64,000 nt of DNA from Aaosphaeria pasadenensis (taxonomy: Eukaryota; Ascomycota; Dothideomycetes; Pleosporales). The stretch covers positions 558,001 to 622,000 of the forward strand of contig JAKLMB010000004.1 in NCBI GenBank assembly GCA_022813625.1, given 5' to 3'. Of the stretch, positions 12,324-25,130 are shown piece by piece. A program made the translations under genes and the position numbers. Each line of letters starts with the position of its first letter. Positions within the stretch are counted from its first letter, which is position 1. The notes under the pieces are model-generated. The model was not told where the DNA came from, made no database searches, and saw only the letters and a list, made by a program, of their open reading frames with translations.

Positions 12324-14759
12324 GTGGACGAGAGCTGGGGGCTCGAATTAAGGGAGCATGGTTTTTAGATCGATGCTGTTTCGATTCACGTATCTTTGTT
12401 TGGATAGGTCACTGTACGATACGCGGCTATTCTCCATGTGCATTTAGACTATACATGGACGGGCTCACCACTTACTTGAAGAAACCTGGCATATTTCCAA
12501 TGCTGACATACATCAATCTACTTTAGGACATTGTCACGACATGAAGGAGTGATGTCTACGTTTATCGTAAAGTACGTATTCGCTGCCATCGTTCCTGTGG
12601 TATTTGATGAAGTGTCGTCGATGTGAATAGTCCTGTGATACTTTGACAACCGAGTATCTCATCTGTATCTTGTAGTGAATATGCCGAAAGGAACATCCGA
12701 ATCGAACATATTGAAAAGACGGGGCGATAGAAAACAAGTTCTTTCCGTCCAGCTGAGACCATCAATGAAGCTATCTCACCTCACTAGTTCATGAGATGAG
12801 GAGGTATTGCGGAGACGTCCACCTAGTCCAACTGATATGTCAAGGCCTCCCACATCTCCAAATATGTCTCAGTAATTAGTTGGAGTAGCCTAGCAAGGTT
12901 CTCCAGGCAATAAACCGGAGTAGTAGTGCAACATAGAATTTTCGTCCATCCCCAGTAGCTAGTTAGTGACCTGATGGCGCGAATTCCATAGCAGAATTGG
13001 ACTTGCGCCAACTCCGTGGGGTTGCCTGCGTGGGGGGAAAGACATCGATGCGAGCTTAACTCCGTCCTATGTTCATTTGATGAGAAATTGATAGTTTAGA
13101 ATGACGATTCATTGCGCCTGCTACTAGTTAGGCTTGCTTGTGAGTTGTTCCACGAGCCAAAGTACTGAGTACTTGACTTGGAGAATCAATGCGATCAGTG
13201 TGGTTGATGTGCCAGTATATAACAACTGCCAGGATACATTCATTGCTTCGCCTTCAAAACCATGACCAAATGCGGCTCTTTCTCGGCTGCCTTACTACAA
13301 CTTAGACATGCTCTATGGATTTTGCAATGTAAAACGACCAGGAAGTCACACGAGTCGTTTGTGCAATCGATGCGTAGCGTTTCTCCCGGTATCGTGGTCT
13401 GCGTTCAAGATTGGGCGCGAAAATGAATCGGATGTAAACACTTCAGGAACATCATTGGCCACTATGACTACCAAAAACCTCAACGACATGCACTTGCATG
13501 TTTCATGCGGGAAAAAAGCTCTCCCGACAACAATGGTAGGCGCACTAAGCATCCTGGATTAGGTTCCATCCGACGTTAGTAGTTGGACTCCAGAGACTGG
13601 GCGTGGGATGAGCGTGGGGTATCTGAGTAATGCTGGGGCCCATTGTCCATGGTCCTCCACTTCCACGAGAGACGGTGCGAAACTTGAAGTAAGAAGATGC
13701 ACTTTTCGCTAGTCCACGATCCACTTACTACCGCAGAGCCGCTTCGTACTCACCGCCAGCCCCAGCCTAAGTCGTATACTCCAAGTAATCAAATGCTTCT
13801 GGATCAAAGCTAGAAGGTAGCAATGCTCTTCGTGATATTGGTATTACTCGTAATCTCGTATGTATGCGACGACATCTAATGCTGCAAAGGTCACAGTAGA
13901 GTTTGTCAACGATTGCTAGTTGCAGCGAAATGATCGTCGCTCTCGCCACGAAAGTGTTGGAGTCGAAATATGGTTGGCTGTGAGCAACTTGATTGGCTTA
14001 GCCAGAGGGTGCTAGCACCAGATTAGGCTGGGGATATGATTAAGAGATGAAAATTTCAACACATCCACTCGTGCCACTCCAACCGTCAACCCCAAGGGGT
14101 CCCCTCGGACTCTCTCCGTCGAATTCTTAAGTTCCGAGGAATTCCCACGGGGTCGATGCAATTTTGGGGTAAGCCGCCAGCAAGACACACGGCATAGGCC
14201 GTGCGGCTCTTCACACCCATGAATGGGGGTTACAGACGCCGATACTGACCGCAACGATGCCCAAATTAGTCCAACAGCCGATTACATGTGCCGCTTTCGT
14301 AGTTGTGTTGTGTTGTTCAACTGCTTGTTCTAAGCCATCATCACCAGGAAATAGTAGTCCTTCTGCGCAACAGAGGAGTAGCCAAGTGCAAAATGCGAAG
14401 GACAAAGTCGTTATTCCCCGCAGTGATCGACACGTGACATGGCCGACGTCCCGTATCAAGCATAAAATCCGGCCTTGGCTGTCATCATCCCAAAGTCTTG
14501 CTCAACGCCATGCAGCCCTCCCTCTAGGGTCGCCTCAACACTGACGTACCCACATCGTGCGTGACGGATGTGGGAGCCGGTATGGAGAGCCACCGAAGAT
14601 CACACCGAGTAACTGGCGTAGCGCGACCATGTTGCAATACTCCAGATCCTGGCAAGCTGGGGTTGCAACGCAGATGAATTAAATGATATATGTTCACCAC
14701 CCTCCCCCATACTTTTTGTTTACCCCGAACATTTCGTCTGTCCTTTGCATTTGTTCAAG
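12324..14759. other. 2.4 kb gene-free region
   Basis: No convincing gene on either strand; the open frames are short and lack family features. It includes the promoter of the MFS gene, a STRE-like AGGGG/CCCCT pair near 14092-14105, and an inverted repeat ACGGC-N4-GCCGT at 14189-14202. Confidence 0.45.
14189..14202. promoter_or_regulatory. candidate inverted-repeat regulator site ACGGC-N4-GCCGT
   Basis: A perfect 5+5 bp inverted repeat containing CGG and CCG half-sites, the kind bound by Zn2Cys6 dimers. It lies about 560 bp upstream of the MFS permease ATG. Such short repeats also occur by chance. Confidence 0.2.
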
Positions 14760-16447
14760 ATGGCGGACAATATTTCCAATCGCGATCCTTCTATCGACAA
14801 GGGCCAGGAAATTTCCGAGTTCGCAAAGGGGGATAATCATGTCTCTCGCATGGATCCTGAACGTCGCAAGAAGGTTGAAAAATCCCTCAAGCGCAAGTTG
14901 GACGCGAGATGTTCGTTGTTCGTCGTCATATACATTCTGAACTATCTCGATCGAAACAACATCGCTGCTGCCCGCCTTGGAGGTCTCGAGGAAGACTTGG
15001 GAATTAACAAGACGCAGTATGCGACATGTTTGAGTATCCGTAAGTCTCTACCCGATAAATTTGTAGGAATGTAAATAGAATGAAGCTAACATACCATAGT
15101 CTATGTGTAAGTCCACTGCCTCGATCGTGAATCCATTCTAGCTCTTTGCCATGCTCATGCATGACCCTCTATGCAAGAGACATATCCCTATAAGAAGCAA
15201 TGCTGATTGAGTCTAGTGGTTACATTCTGATGCAGATTCCGAGTAACATGGTTATCAATCGGATATCCAGGCCCAGCCTTTATATCTCCGTCGCGATGCT
15301 GCTTTGGGGTGCAATCTCCACCCTTTCCGGAAACGTCCACAACTTCGGTGGCATGGTCGCAATCCGATTCTGCATTGGATTTGTCGAGGCTGCTTTCCTA
15401 CCTGGTGCCTTGTTGATCCTGTCCAAATGGTACACCCGACGGGAACTTACCACCAGGAACGCCATCCTGTTCTGTGGTAACCTTATCTCGAACGCTTTCT
15501 CCTCGCTCGTAGGCGCTGGTGTTCTCTCCAACATGGAGGGCACTCTCGGACACCGCGCTTGGCGATGGCTTTACTGGATTGAGGGTGCCGCTACTATGTT
15601 CATTGCTATATTGGCCGCATTTGTCCTTCCTGATCTTCCCCACAACACACGCGGATTCACTGAGGAAGAGCGTCAGGTCGCTGTCCTCAGGATGACTGAG
15701 GATGTTGGAGAAGCTGACGAGGACTCTGCCGAGCAATCCCCTTACGCTGGTTTGATCATGGCTGTCAAGGACGTGAAGATTTACATCATGATGATTACCT
15801 TCACCGCATACGTTGTTGGACTGTCTTTCAACGCCTTCTTTCCAACCCTCACTGGCACCCTGGGTTTTGCGCACATTCCCACTCTCCTCATGTCCGCTCC
15901 CCCGTGGGCTTTCAGCTGTTTGGTTTCTCTCATCAACGCCTGGCATGCTGATCGAACCGAGGAGCGTTTCTGGCACATCGTTGGCCCAATTCTATTCGGT
16001 CTTGTCGGGTTCATCATCAGCATGTCAACTGAGATCGTTGCGGCGCGCTATGTTGCTCTCTTCCTGCAGGCATCTGCCTACGCTGGCTTCATTGTCTTCT
16101 ACTCTTGGATCTCCAGCTCCTTCCCCCGCCCTCCTGCTAAGCGTGCTGTCGCAATTGCCATGATCAACGCTTTCTCCCAGCTTGGAAACATTGCTGGATC
16201 ATACGTCTGGAATCTTCCCGAGAACGGTTACCGCAAGAGCTACGGTATCGTTACCGCCATGTTTGGAGTTACGATTGTAGGATGCTACATCTTCAAGAGG
16301 TTCCTCATGAACCTCAACAAGAAGATTGACGCTGGCGAGAGTGCTTGGGATGTTCATGGCGACGTCGCTGAGCAGACCGCCAGGACCGAGGGTGTTACCA
16401 TCGAAGAGGGCACTAAGCTCCAGCGAGGATTCAGGTATTTGGTTTAA
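14760..16447 (+). CDS. MFS permease, anion:cation symporter (Dal5/Tna1-like) family
   Basis: Three exons: 14760..15039, 15100..15106 and 15217..16447; 505 aa. The middle exon is only 7 nt, yet both its borders are good splice sites. It is needed to make the conserved stretch SILYVGYILMQIPSN. The protein has about 12 hydrophobic segments. Near the N-terminus it has YILNYLDRNNIAAARL, typical of the allantoate/nicotinate permease family, which takes up small organic anions with protons across the plasma membrane. The substrate cannot be read from the sequence. It is tail-to-tail with the copper amine oxidase gene (390 bp apart), so a shared nutrient role is possible but unproven. ATG 14760 was chosen because in-frame codons before it are not ATG. 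Confidence 0.88.
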
Positions 16448-16837
16448 GCGAAGGCGCGGAATATTTGACGGCGGAGGAAATAACGAACATGAAACTTTTA
16501 TTTCCTTTGCAAGCGGTTCTTGTAAATACTTTAAGCTTTTCATCGGCGTACAGCCACTGGTCTTGGATTCTTGTTCGCATTTCTTGGCTGAAGGCAGTGC
16601 AGACTTAGCTTGCTTGTTACCCAAGACGAAGTGGCATGGTCGAAGACTTTGCGTCTTCCATTGAATTCGGCCCTTTTCAGTACATGCATAATTTGAATCC
16701 CTACCACACGACTAAGAAATCACAAACTGGGTCAATATGCGGTATATATGACAAGAAATCATATGAACAAGACTGAATCATTTGCGCAAACTTGCTCTCT
16801 CATCAATGTCATGCATCTTTCTCTAGATTGATACAAT
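16448..16837. other. convergent intergenic region (MFS / amine oxidase 3' ends)
   Basis: No gene is seen. Both flanking genes end here. Confidence 0.6.
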
Positions 16838-19041
16838 TCAAAGTCGCGAAGCAGCGCATTTCGGAACCTCCGATCCTTCAGTGTACAGCACGCTCTTATT
16901 CTCTTCCTGCGTCGAAGCCGCAATATCCAAACCCGGATTACCCAGGAAGAAATTCACGGGCTTCAGCGCCACCATCATCTTCTCGCTGGGCATGACCGGC
17001 CAATCCTCAATCCTTGGGTTATGGGTTGAACCGAACGAGTGCCAGATGACAACATCTTCGTTCCTAACCGAAGGTGCCTTCCCAGATGCGGCTCGATGTT
17101 TGATCGCGGATGCAATGCCTTCCCCACCCATGGATTGCATCGTGTATTTTCCCGAAGGAAAGAACTCGTCTTCCCTGTACTTCGTGACCCACACCGCGTG
17201 CTGGCCGTATTCAGAGCGCTTCGCATGGAAAGAGTCCTTGTTCGCTAGGAGCATCTGGCTGTAGAATGGCATAAGTTTGAATCCCACTGGCGTGTTCGTG
17301 ATCGGATTGATTTTGCCCTCGTTCACGAATTTGAAGGTTCGATTCTTGGTGAAGTCAAGATCAAACCCACCCTCGTGCGAGACGTAGTTGCTCTTCGTTT
17401 GGTACCCCACGCCGAAGGGATTGTGCACGTCGGGGTCTCCGAAGGGCATTGGTTCCGACTCCTCTATAACGACTGAGTTCTTCTGGCCATCTATCGACGG
17501 ATCGATGCGAAGACAGAAGATGTGCTGGTGGTAAGGTGCAAGTACACCTGGAGCGACTCTCGTCCCATAGGGTATGGTTTCCTTTTCGTCAAAGTTCATA
17601 GGAACCGTTGAAAGTATGCCGGTGGCGCGCACCTCATAAGAGATGGAAGCGTCTTGTCCGAAATGGAATGCGAATATGTATTCGTAGTTGCTGACTGTGA
17701 TTATGGTCTGCAGCACCAGTATTCGAGACCGCGTTACTACTGCATTCCCGGTGCGGAAGTTGGTGTGCTTCCACAGAATCCCGTCATCTTGTTCATGGCA
17801 GCAGATAACATTCGGCAACTTCAATGGCTCGCCTGACTTGGTATTGTGCCAACCATCAAAATATTTGATGGTGCCTGGGGAGTCAAAATTAGTAAATTCA
17901 AAAGACCTTTCGGAGGTGAAGTCTTACCTAGACAGTCACAACCAAGTTTCAAATTGTTCGCATTCAGCCCTGCACCATCATTACCAAGATCGAAGGCTGC
18001 CTTTCTCGGGTAGGGTGCCCTGGGATCACCATATGGCACAAACATCTCAGCAAGAGAAAGGCGATAGAATAAACTCCGATCATCGTAACGAATATCATGA
18101 AGGGTGAGGCCCTCCCGATAGTTGAAGCCAACCCTGAATGTCCACTTCTCCCATTCGACAAGATTTCCTCGAGTTTGGAAGGACGGCCCGTCTGGTTGGA
18201 TGACTCTATACGGCTTGGTTGTCGTTCTGGGGCTAGGCCTAAGATCCGGATGATATTCGCTTGCAACTGTAGGATGGATCTTCCGTCGATCGAAAGGGCG
18301 TGACTCAGTGTGGATTCTCTCGTCAGGTGAGCACGGAAGTCTATAAACTCTAGTGACCTGCAGCTCTTCTGATACCTCCGCGCAGATGTCTATGGGGTAT
18401 GCATAGTAATTTGCATCTTGATGCTCAACGAGTCGAAGGTAAAACCAACACTAGCTACCAGGTTAGATATGGTCATGGGCATGCATGGTGCTTACATGCC
18501 ATAGTGATGCGCTTGGACATATCGTTCATTCCATCCGTAGCATATGCCCAGGGTTCAACGATGACTGAGGCTCCAGCAGGAAGGTCGAGCTTCCTGATCT
18601 CATCCTGTATCTCTTGGTTGGCCATGCAGGCCTTCTCCACATCATTCATGTAGGATGAGTCGATGTAGGAATGCTTTCCTTCTAGTAATTGCTGCTTGCT
18701 GATAGATCCATGGTCAAGGTCGATATGAAGTTCGAACAGTGCACTTGCACCGGAAGTAGTCTTGGTTACAATTTCGACTCGAGCAATTCTCACTGGGATG
18801 TTGCGAATAGGCTGCTTAGCATGTTCTAGGTCGAGGAATTTGATCATTGCTTCTTTCGGTGGTTCTTTCAGTGTAATGACTCTGAAGTTGATGTCTTGCC
18901 CTGCGAACTTTGATCGCACTACTTGAGCAGCCTTGAAAAGGCAGATTAACGATACGTTCGTGAAAGTGTACTTGAGTGATAAGCTACCTTTTCGATCTCT
19001 TCCGGCACAAGCGGATCAAATGGGTGCTGGCTTGCCGGCAT
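16838..19041 (-). CDS. copper amine oxidase (primary amine oxidase, TPQ type)
   Basis: Four exons: 19041..18988, 18931..18500, 18450..17928 and 17874..16838; 681 aa, the usual length. It oxidises primary amines to aldehyde, ammonia and hydrogen peroxide. The topaquinone precursor Tyr is in SNYEYIF (Tyr about 400). The catalytic-base region FDLGNDGAG is at about 315-323. The copper ligands are the HQH pair in YHQHIFCLRID and a later His in WHSFGSTHNP. The second intron (18499..18451) appears to start with GC: the exon ends ATG and the intron begins GCATGTAAGC. The GT four bases in would break the frame. The C-terminus is short, with no clear peroxisomal signal beyond a final SRL tripeptide. 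SRL is a plausible PTS1, so peroxisomal location is likely. Confidence 0.9.
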
Positions 19042-20190
19042 TGCGAAACAGCTGCAGAATGTTGACTGTGTAGAAGAGCTAGTTGATGATATGAACAATT
19101 ATCCACTTAGTCGGTGTTCTGAAAACTGGGAGTGAAGGCGTCTTTTGTATCCGAGGTCGACCTGGATTGTATTCCACAACGCTAAAGGAGTGTCGATAAC
19201 AAGACTAGCCGTCCCGTTTGAATGCACGAATTCCGTGGACGTGTCTATCTGCCGGAAAAAGGGCAGGGCGAAAGCGAAAAGCAGTGCGAAAACGCGGTGT
19301 AATGTCGCGTATGCCTACCTTTGGAGGTGTTGATTGTCGGGCTTACGTCAAGGGCGGGGGACGTACAACCTCCAAAGGTTAAGCGGCTCACGATAGTGTA
19401 TTGCCGAGCATACCATTAGCTATGGACCATGATTCTTACACTTTAAAGGTAAAGGATAAAAATGCGGACTAATCATGAACACTCGATCGAGACAGTTCAC
19501 AGTCTTCGAGTTCGACGACTGAATGAACCTAAAACTAAACAGACGTTGCCATTCCGATCAATCGTACGATGCAAAGAAATTGACTTGGACTCGCTGTTGT
19601 ATCGTACATTTTCCACGAAAATGATGGCCATGATTACTAAAGGACTGTTTATTTTAAGTCCTCCATAGTTTGAAATATTCCCAAGTTTCAAATGCTGCTA
19701 CAGTCTTCACTCCAAACTGGCCCTGTCAATGCTTGACGACTTTGAAAGCAGAAAGATGCAAAACATTGCCTATACGCCGCAAAGAGTTGCAGTACGCTCC
19801 AATTCCTTTTTCTGAAAGCAAGGCATAATGAGAGGCTGATTCTCTGGGATAAATTCAACAAGCTGAAAGCTCACGGATCTAATGTGAAGGTTTGACTGGA
19901 ACGGTGTCGTCTAGGTTGCTTCCCGAATTTCTCTAGGATTACAAGATATGAGTGTCATTTGGTCAAGTTAGTCTACTCACGCTGAACAACAGTTCAATCT
20001 TAGGCTCATTGAAGGCGGAGGAAGTCTAGCACCCAGTAGTAGATGAGACATCCTTGGGGAGAATTAGTCGTGCCATCTGTCATCGAATGATCGCTCGAAG
20101 CCGGCAGGCCCGAGCATACATCGCGATTGTATATTCCATCCGATTCAGTTGGTTGCAACAAGGCTGTGATGGGCGACGCACAACGCCCAA
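19042..20190. other. intergenic, amine oxidase promoter and NLR gene 3' flank
   Basis: No gene is recognised in 1.15 kb. Confidence 0.5.
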
Positions 20191-23072
20191 TTACAGCACG
20201 AAGCATTGCTTCTGTGAGGGCTCTCGTTTTCTCTCTTCGACATCCATAAGATGTTGCAAATATTCTGCCTTGCTGGACCCAAACAGCTCTGTCAGGACGG
20301 ACTGAACAGTGACATCGGGATGATCGTGATGTACAACACAGGACCCACGCGCGCCATGCTGGACAAACAATATGCAGGCGTGATACCATGTATCGTCAAA
20401 GGGTTTAACATTTCCAGGTTCATTGACATGAGTCAGCCAACGCAGAAACAACGCCCAAGCTGTAGGTCTATCCTTAAAGTAGTCCATAGTCTGATTCGGA
20501 TCTGCTCCGTGCTCAAGCAATAACTGGACCATTTCAACATTAAGGAGCTCGATTTCATCTCCTTTGAAACCTCTGTGAAGGTGGAGAGAATGAATCGCAT
20601 AGTGCAGTAGAGGTTTCGTGCACTTGTTCATGTTACTTGGATCCTCTTCTAACTTCGAGCGTACGTAAAAGACCAAGTGCGACTCAATTGCGAAAGCAAG
20701 GAAATTGTAGTTCCCATCTTTAGGCCAGTCACCACGGGCTGGCTCAATCATACGCTTTCGATAATACCTTGTCCAGTGAAGTTTAAAATGACGTGTATGA
20801 TGTGTATTGACCCGGTCGGCCTCGTCTAACACTGTCACCAGGATTTTGATGGCAGTACTGCTAGTATCCTTCGCAGCCTCCTGTACATAATCTAGAAGCC
20901 TGAATGTCAGTGCTATGACATGTTCCATGAAATATCTATCGTCATGGGAAATTCCGTGAAAAGACTTCAGCATTGCCAACGAGATCTTGCAGAGTGACAG
21001 TGCTGGGCTGAAATCATGCTTCGAATTTGCTTCCAGCTCCTCATAGTGGTCTTGTAGGAACTCTCGGACGGTTCGATGCAGGAAGTTCACCGAGTGGCTC
21101 AAGAACAATGGATGAGGCTTGCTGTCAACAACCAGAAGATCGCTGCACCTGTTCTGTATGCGAGTGGACCAGGCCTGATACTTGGCCTGTATTTCACCTT
21201 CGTTGATAGGCTCAATAGGGGCATTTAGGGCGTAATTAGGATCCAATGACTCTTTTTCTAGAAGGAAGAATGCGTACAGAGGTAACGGATCAATCTGGTG
21301 GATGGTTATCAGGAAGATATGAGACATATCTTGTATGTAAGGCGGCCGAACACGCTGAAGCATTCGTTTGAAGTACGCGTCCAAGTTGGAAGGAAATCGA
21401 TGTACTATCTCAACAAGTTTCTGTGTCTCCTCATACCCGTTGATGGCCATCTTCAATTCATTTGTGACTAGAAAGACCCATAGCCACACTCCCTGGGCGA
21501 GGTCGGCAATTGTGCTTACTATCTTGCCGCATTCTGGGTCTGAACGTTCCATATCTTGGAATCGGTCCGTATCGTAGAGCATGCTTTGAGCATGTCGAGT
21601 CATGTCTGCCTTGGTGAAGATGGCAATATCGAAGTTTCGTGATTGATTCTGGAAGAATTTATCGAATATCGTCCTGGGCCGCGTGGAGGCACAGATCTTG
21701 ATGTTCCTCGATATGGACAGAAACTTCAACACCTCTACTAGCTCTTCTTCAGGTCCATTATATTCGTCCAGACCATCGATAAAGAAACAGAACTTGACTG
21801 GAATTTTGGTCTGAGCTCCAACAAGTTCAAAAGTGGCTTTCAACTCTTGCATCGACCAATCCTCATGATCGAGACGATCGGGGCAAACATCGTGAGTCAA
21901 TTGGGGCGCTGTCTTGAGGATCTGATAAAGCAATGATTGTAAGAGCCCAGCGTGACTCCTCTGCAATTCAAAGCCTTGGTTCCAAAAGTAAAACTCGGCT
22001 ATGCAAAGTCTTGCAGGCTTGGACCATTCCTTTAAATACGTCTTGGTACAGGCATTGCTGGCGATAAATTTGAGTAGCGTAGATTTGCCGCTGCCAGCCT
22101 ACAAATGCTTTAGTATTATGTATACTGGTGATGTGTCCGTATCTCTTACCCTGCCTTTGATACAATAGAAATTATCTCCTTCCGTGTCGCTTTCTAACCA
22201 GTCCCGAAATGTCGTTTCTGTAAACACCCATTCGTTTGACGCTTGATCTGCAACCGGAATCTCTTCACACCGACGCCGTAACTCCTGACGATAAAGACTG
22301 CGAATGACATTGAGTTCTTTGGTTCGGCCACTAATCTCTTCCTGCAGCAGATCGAGCTTTTGCTTGATATTTGTGAGCTGTGCGGCATGGGAATCTTCTT
22401 CCCTCTTTTGGCTTCGTTCGATTGCATCAATGATTTCGCGTTGAACCAAATCCATCTTAGCATCATGAGCAATTCCGGAGCAATTTTGCATTTGTTTGAT
22501 GTCATTGAGGCTGGCCACAACCGTCGAATTATTTTCTCTACAACACAACAGTCAGCTAGCGGTATATTCATTGGCTTATTGTCCTATCATCCGACGGTTT
22601 TGGCATGTCTATAGGTCTGGAAGATTTTCTACCTTTGCATGATATGACCAATGTTGCTCTTTATTCTCTCATCCAGTTGGATCAGACGGTTTCGAAGGGA
22701 GTCGATATCATTCTGTCTCCAGAGATTCTGAGAAGCTATACGAAAGGCTTCTATGGTTCTCCATCGGTCTGGCCGCACCCTCAGTGACTCGATAGCTCTT
22801 TGCAGGTCTGTAACAAGCGCACTGCACTTTCCAGCCATCTCGATGATGTTGCGCTCCTGTGGACAGCGCTTACGACCTGAGTGCTCCAACTGCTTTGCCT
22901 GCTCACAATGTAGTTTGACATCTTCGATAATGTTTTTGAGCTCCTGAATTTCTGCGGTTGTGTCCTCTAAACTTTGGCGTATTTTTCGACTTCCAGAGAC
23001 GACCTTGAAGCTGAAGTCTATGAAAGATATGAGGTTGCTCGTAAGACCCAGGATGGCCAAGGCTTCCGCCAT
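20191..23072 (-). CDS. NACHT-domain STAND protein (fungal NLR-like)
   Basis: Three exons: 23072..22633, 22537..22150 and 22098..20191; 911 aa. The N-terminus (about 1-145, beginning MAEALAILGLTSNLISFIDF) resembles the helical N-terminal domains (SesA/HeLo-like) that precede fungal NACHT domains. A charged coiled-coil-like stretch follows (about 175-225). The P-loop GRAGSGKST (residues 275-283) sits exactly over the second intron. Walker B is FFIDGLDE (381-388), and a sensor-like ICASTRP follows. Downstream is the helical region usual after NACHT in this group, then one ankyrin-like unit (LLLEHGADPN) near residue 830. It lacks a long WD, ANK or TPR array. Such proteins act in non-self recognition and programmed cell death in fungi; the trigger is unknown. 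A membrane-protein gene starts 690 bp away in the opposite direction. Confidence 0.85.
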
Positions 23073-23761
23073 GACAATTCGACCGTTGTAGTTGGTACCG
23101 TATCGATATACATACAGATGGAAGATGAAGGGGCTCAACTTTGGTGAGCCTCAGGGTTCGAGCTCAGTAGCGAGGCATACCGCGAATTCTTTAGAGCATT
23201 TGGAAGGCTATGTAATCACGGTGTCAGCCTCTCTATAGGACAAAAGAAGGACCAGCGTTCGTAGGCCCTTCTTTAGAATATGAAATAGGCAAAGTTATGG
23301 CTTTGGGGCGTTTCATGGCGGCTAGCCGGGCGAAATGATTAGTCGGGCTGACAGAACATCGGCGCTCTCGGCCAATACGAATGCTCCAAGGCTGCAAGCT
23401 GCAAGCACTCAGCATCAGTACTACTGCCTCCCCTCATATAATGTGTTCATGTGTCCCCTCGGTCACCGTTTCAGTCAAGGCTGTCAGTTACCATCTCCGA
23501 AAAACTCAGGGTATCAGGTTACCTTCTGTCACCAACTACTGCGTACATCCAAAGTTTCGATGGTCCGCTGACTCGTCGTGCCCAAGCTGGAAAGCACAAC
23601 GCATGCTACCACTGCCTTGTACCCGGATATCCTGGGGAACTGAAGAAACTACAGTGTCAGCAGCGATTTAATGTTCATTTAAGCTCGCCCCCAAAGTTTT
23701 CACACACTTCCTCGTGAGGGCAACAAGGCTACTACCTTCATTTACCGCCGCGAAAGTATTC
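23073..23761. other. divergent promoter region (NLR-like gene / membrane protein)
   Basis: 690 bp with no gene. It would serve both divergent genes. Confidence 0.5.
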
Positions 23762-24349
23762 ATGGATGAACACAGCATACCCGGATGGAAAAGTCCTCTC
23801 ATAACATCAGATCATGTTGAAACCATCCAAGAAACCCAGCTCGACGGTGAGATCATAGATGGCCAGAATCCCTCAAGGCAGCACGACAATGGATGCAACC
23901 GGACACCATTTCAGTTTCTTCGCAAGTTCGGAATCTTGCATCTCTCTTTTCTCCTGGTGGCACTCGGGGCAGGAATCGCAATAGGCTCTACGATCGGTCG
24001 ACGACGCGTTCCTTTAGGACTGTACCTACTCTTCGCTGCAACAGCTACCCTTTGGGTCGTTCTCTCTAGCTACGCAACCTTCGCTGATGCGCGTCGCACG
24101 TCAAGCCTTCCGCCCGAACGAACGGCTCTCTTGGGGCGCTTCAGAGGTCGCACATTTTTTGGACGGTTCAACACATTGTTCTGTCACTTGTTGATCATCG
24201 CGACTTTGATTGGAGCAGGTATCCCTCTGTGCATATCCGTACAGCACAACAAGTTGCCACTTGGGCTGCTGGTCGTTGAAACGTTCGGGATGATCGTCTG
24301 GGCGATATTCTCACGGCTGAATCAGGACCGCGAGGCTTCACAGGTGTAG
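23762..24349 (+). CDS. small four-helix membrane protein, unknown function
   Basis: A single-exon frame of 195 aa from ATG 23762; the frame is open further upstream but has no earlier ATG. After a polar N-terminus of about 57 residues there are four hydrophobic segments, at roughly 61-84, 90-111, 138-159 and 165-187. Basic loops lie between them (for example IGRRRVP, and ERTALLGRFRGRTFFGRF). No catalytic motif or known family is recognised. The codon pattern and regular helices support a real gene. It is head-to-head with the NLR-like gene. Confidence 0.6.
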   Translation: MDEHSIPGWKSPLITSDHVETIQETQLDGEIIDGQNPSRQHDNGCNRTPFQFLRKFGILHLSFLLVALGAGIAIGSTIGRRRVPLGLYLLFAATATLWVVLSSYATFADARRTSSLPPERTALLGRFRGRTFFGRFNTLFCHLLIIATLIGAGIPLCISVQHNKLPLGLLVVETFGMIVWAIFSRLNQDREASQV

Positions 24350-25130
24350 CAATGCCTAGGCTGCCTCGAATCACAGAAGACGCAACATCGATAGTTTGTC
24401 CAACATTGAGCGCGATTTGTTTCGTCCAACCAACCAGTCCGACAGAACTCATGATGAAGTTTCAACGGAAAAAGGGTTCTAATTGTCCCAGTAACGAGAC
24501 TGAACCAGCAAGGCACCGCTCAAGACCAAGACACAAAGAAAACCGCATGACGCTTATCATCCGCGACATTGTTACTCCCGCCCTCCTATTCGAAAATTAA
24601 ATCTCCCAATCGTTGGCACCTGGAGCACATCCTATGCTCTACAACGATGCTTGTCTTGTGGCCGGCTGCTGGGGAACGATTTGATGGAAGAATAATAGGG
24701 AAGAGGATAGCGGACACAGAAGGTGACAGGTGTGCTGAAGCACAACATTGAACATACGTGGGGACCTTGTACGCCTACGGGAGCCATTAATGCATTAGTT
24801 ATAGGTGTTTTGATGGGTTAGAATTTCTTGCTATACAGTGACACTGTGAAGAGGGAGCCAAGTCTGAGAGCAGTTGAATCTATAATGCGTACCAGAGATC
24901 CTTTAGGGAAAACGTGTGATAGAGCAGTGGGAGTTTTGCAGCCGAGGTTGTCAGAGGGATTGGTCACTCATTCTGTACGCGAAGAAGTAGATATGTAAAT
25001 GAATAGTATTGAAGTATTGAGAACAAAATGCAATATGGTATCGAGCAGAGGTAACGCCGTCGCTATAGAATATTCCCTAAAAAAAAAGAAGCAGATACTG
25101 CAGGTGAATTAGGAGTAATATGATGGGAGT
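24350..25130. other. convergent intergenic region
   Basis: No gene is recognised between the membrane-protein gene and the 3' end of cdt1. Confidence 0.5.
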
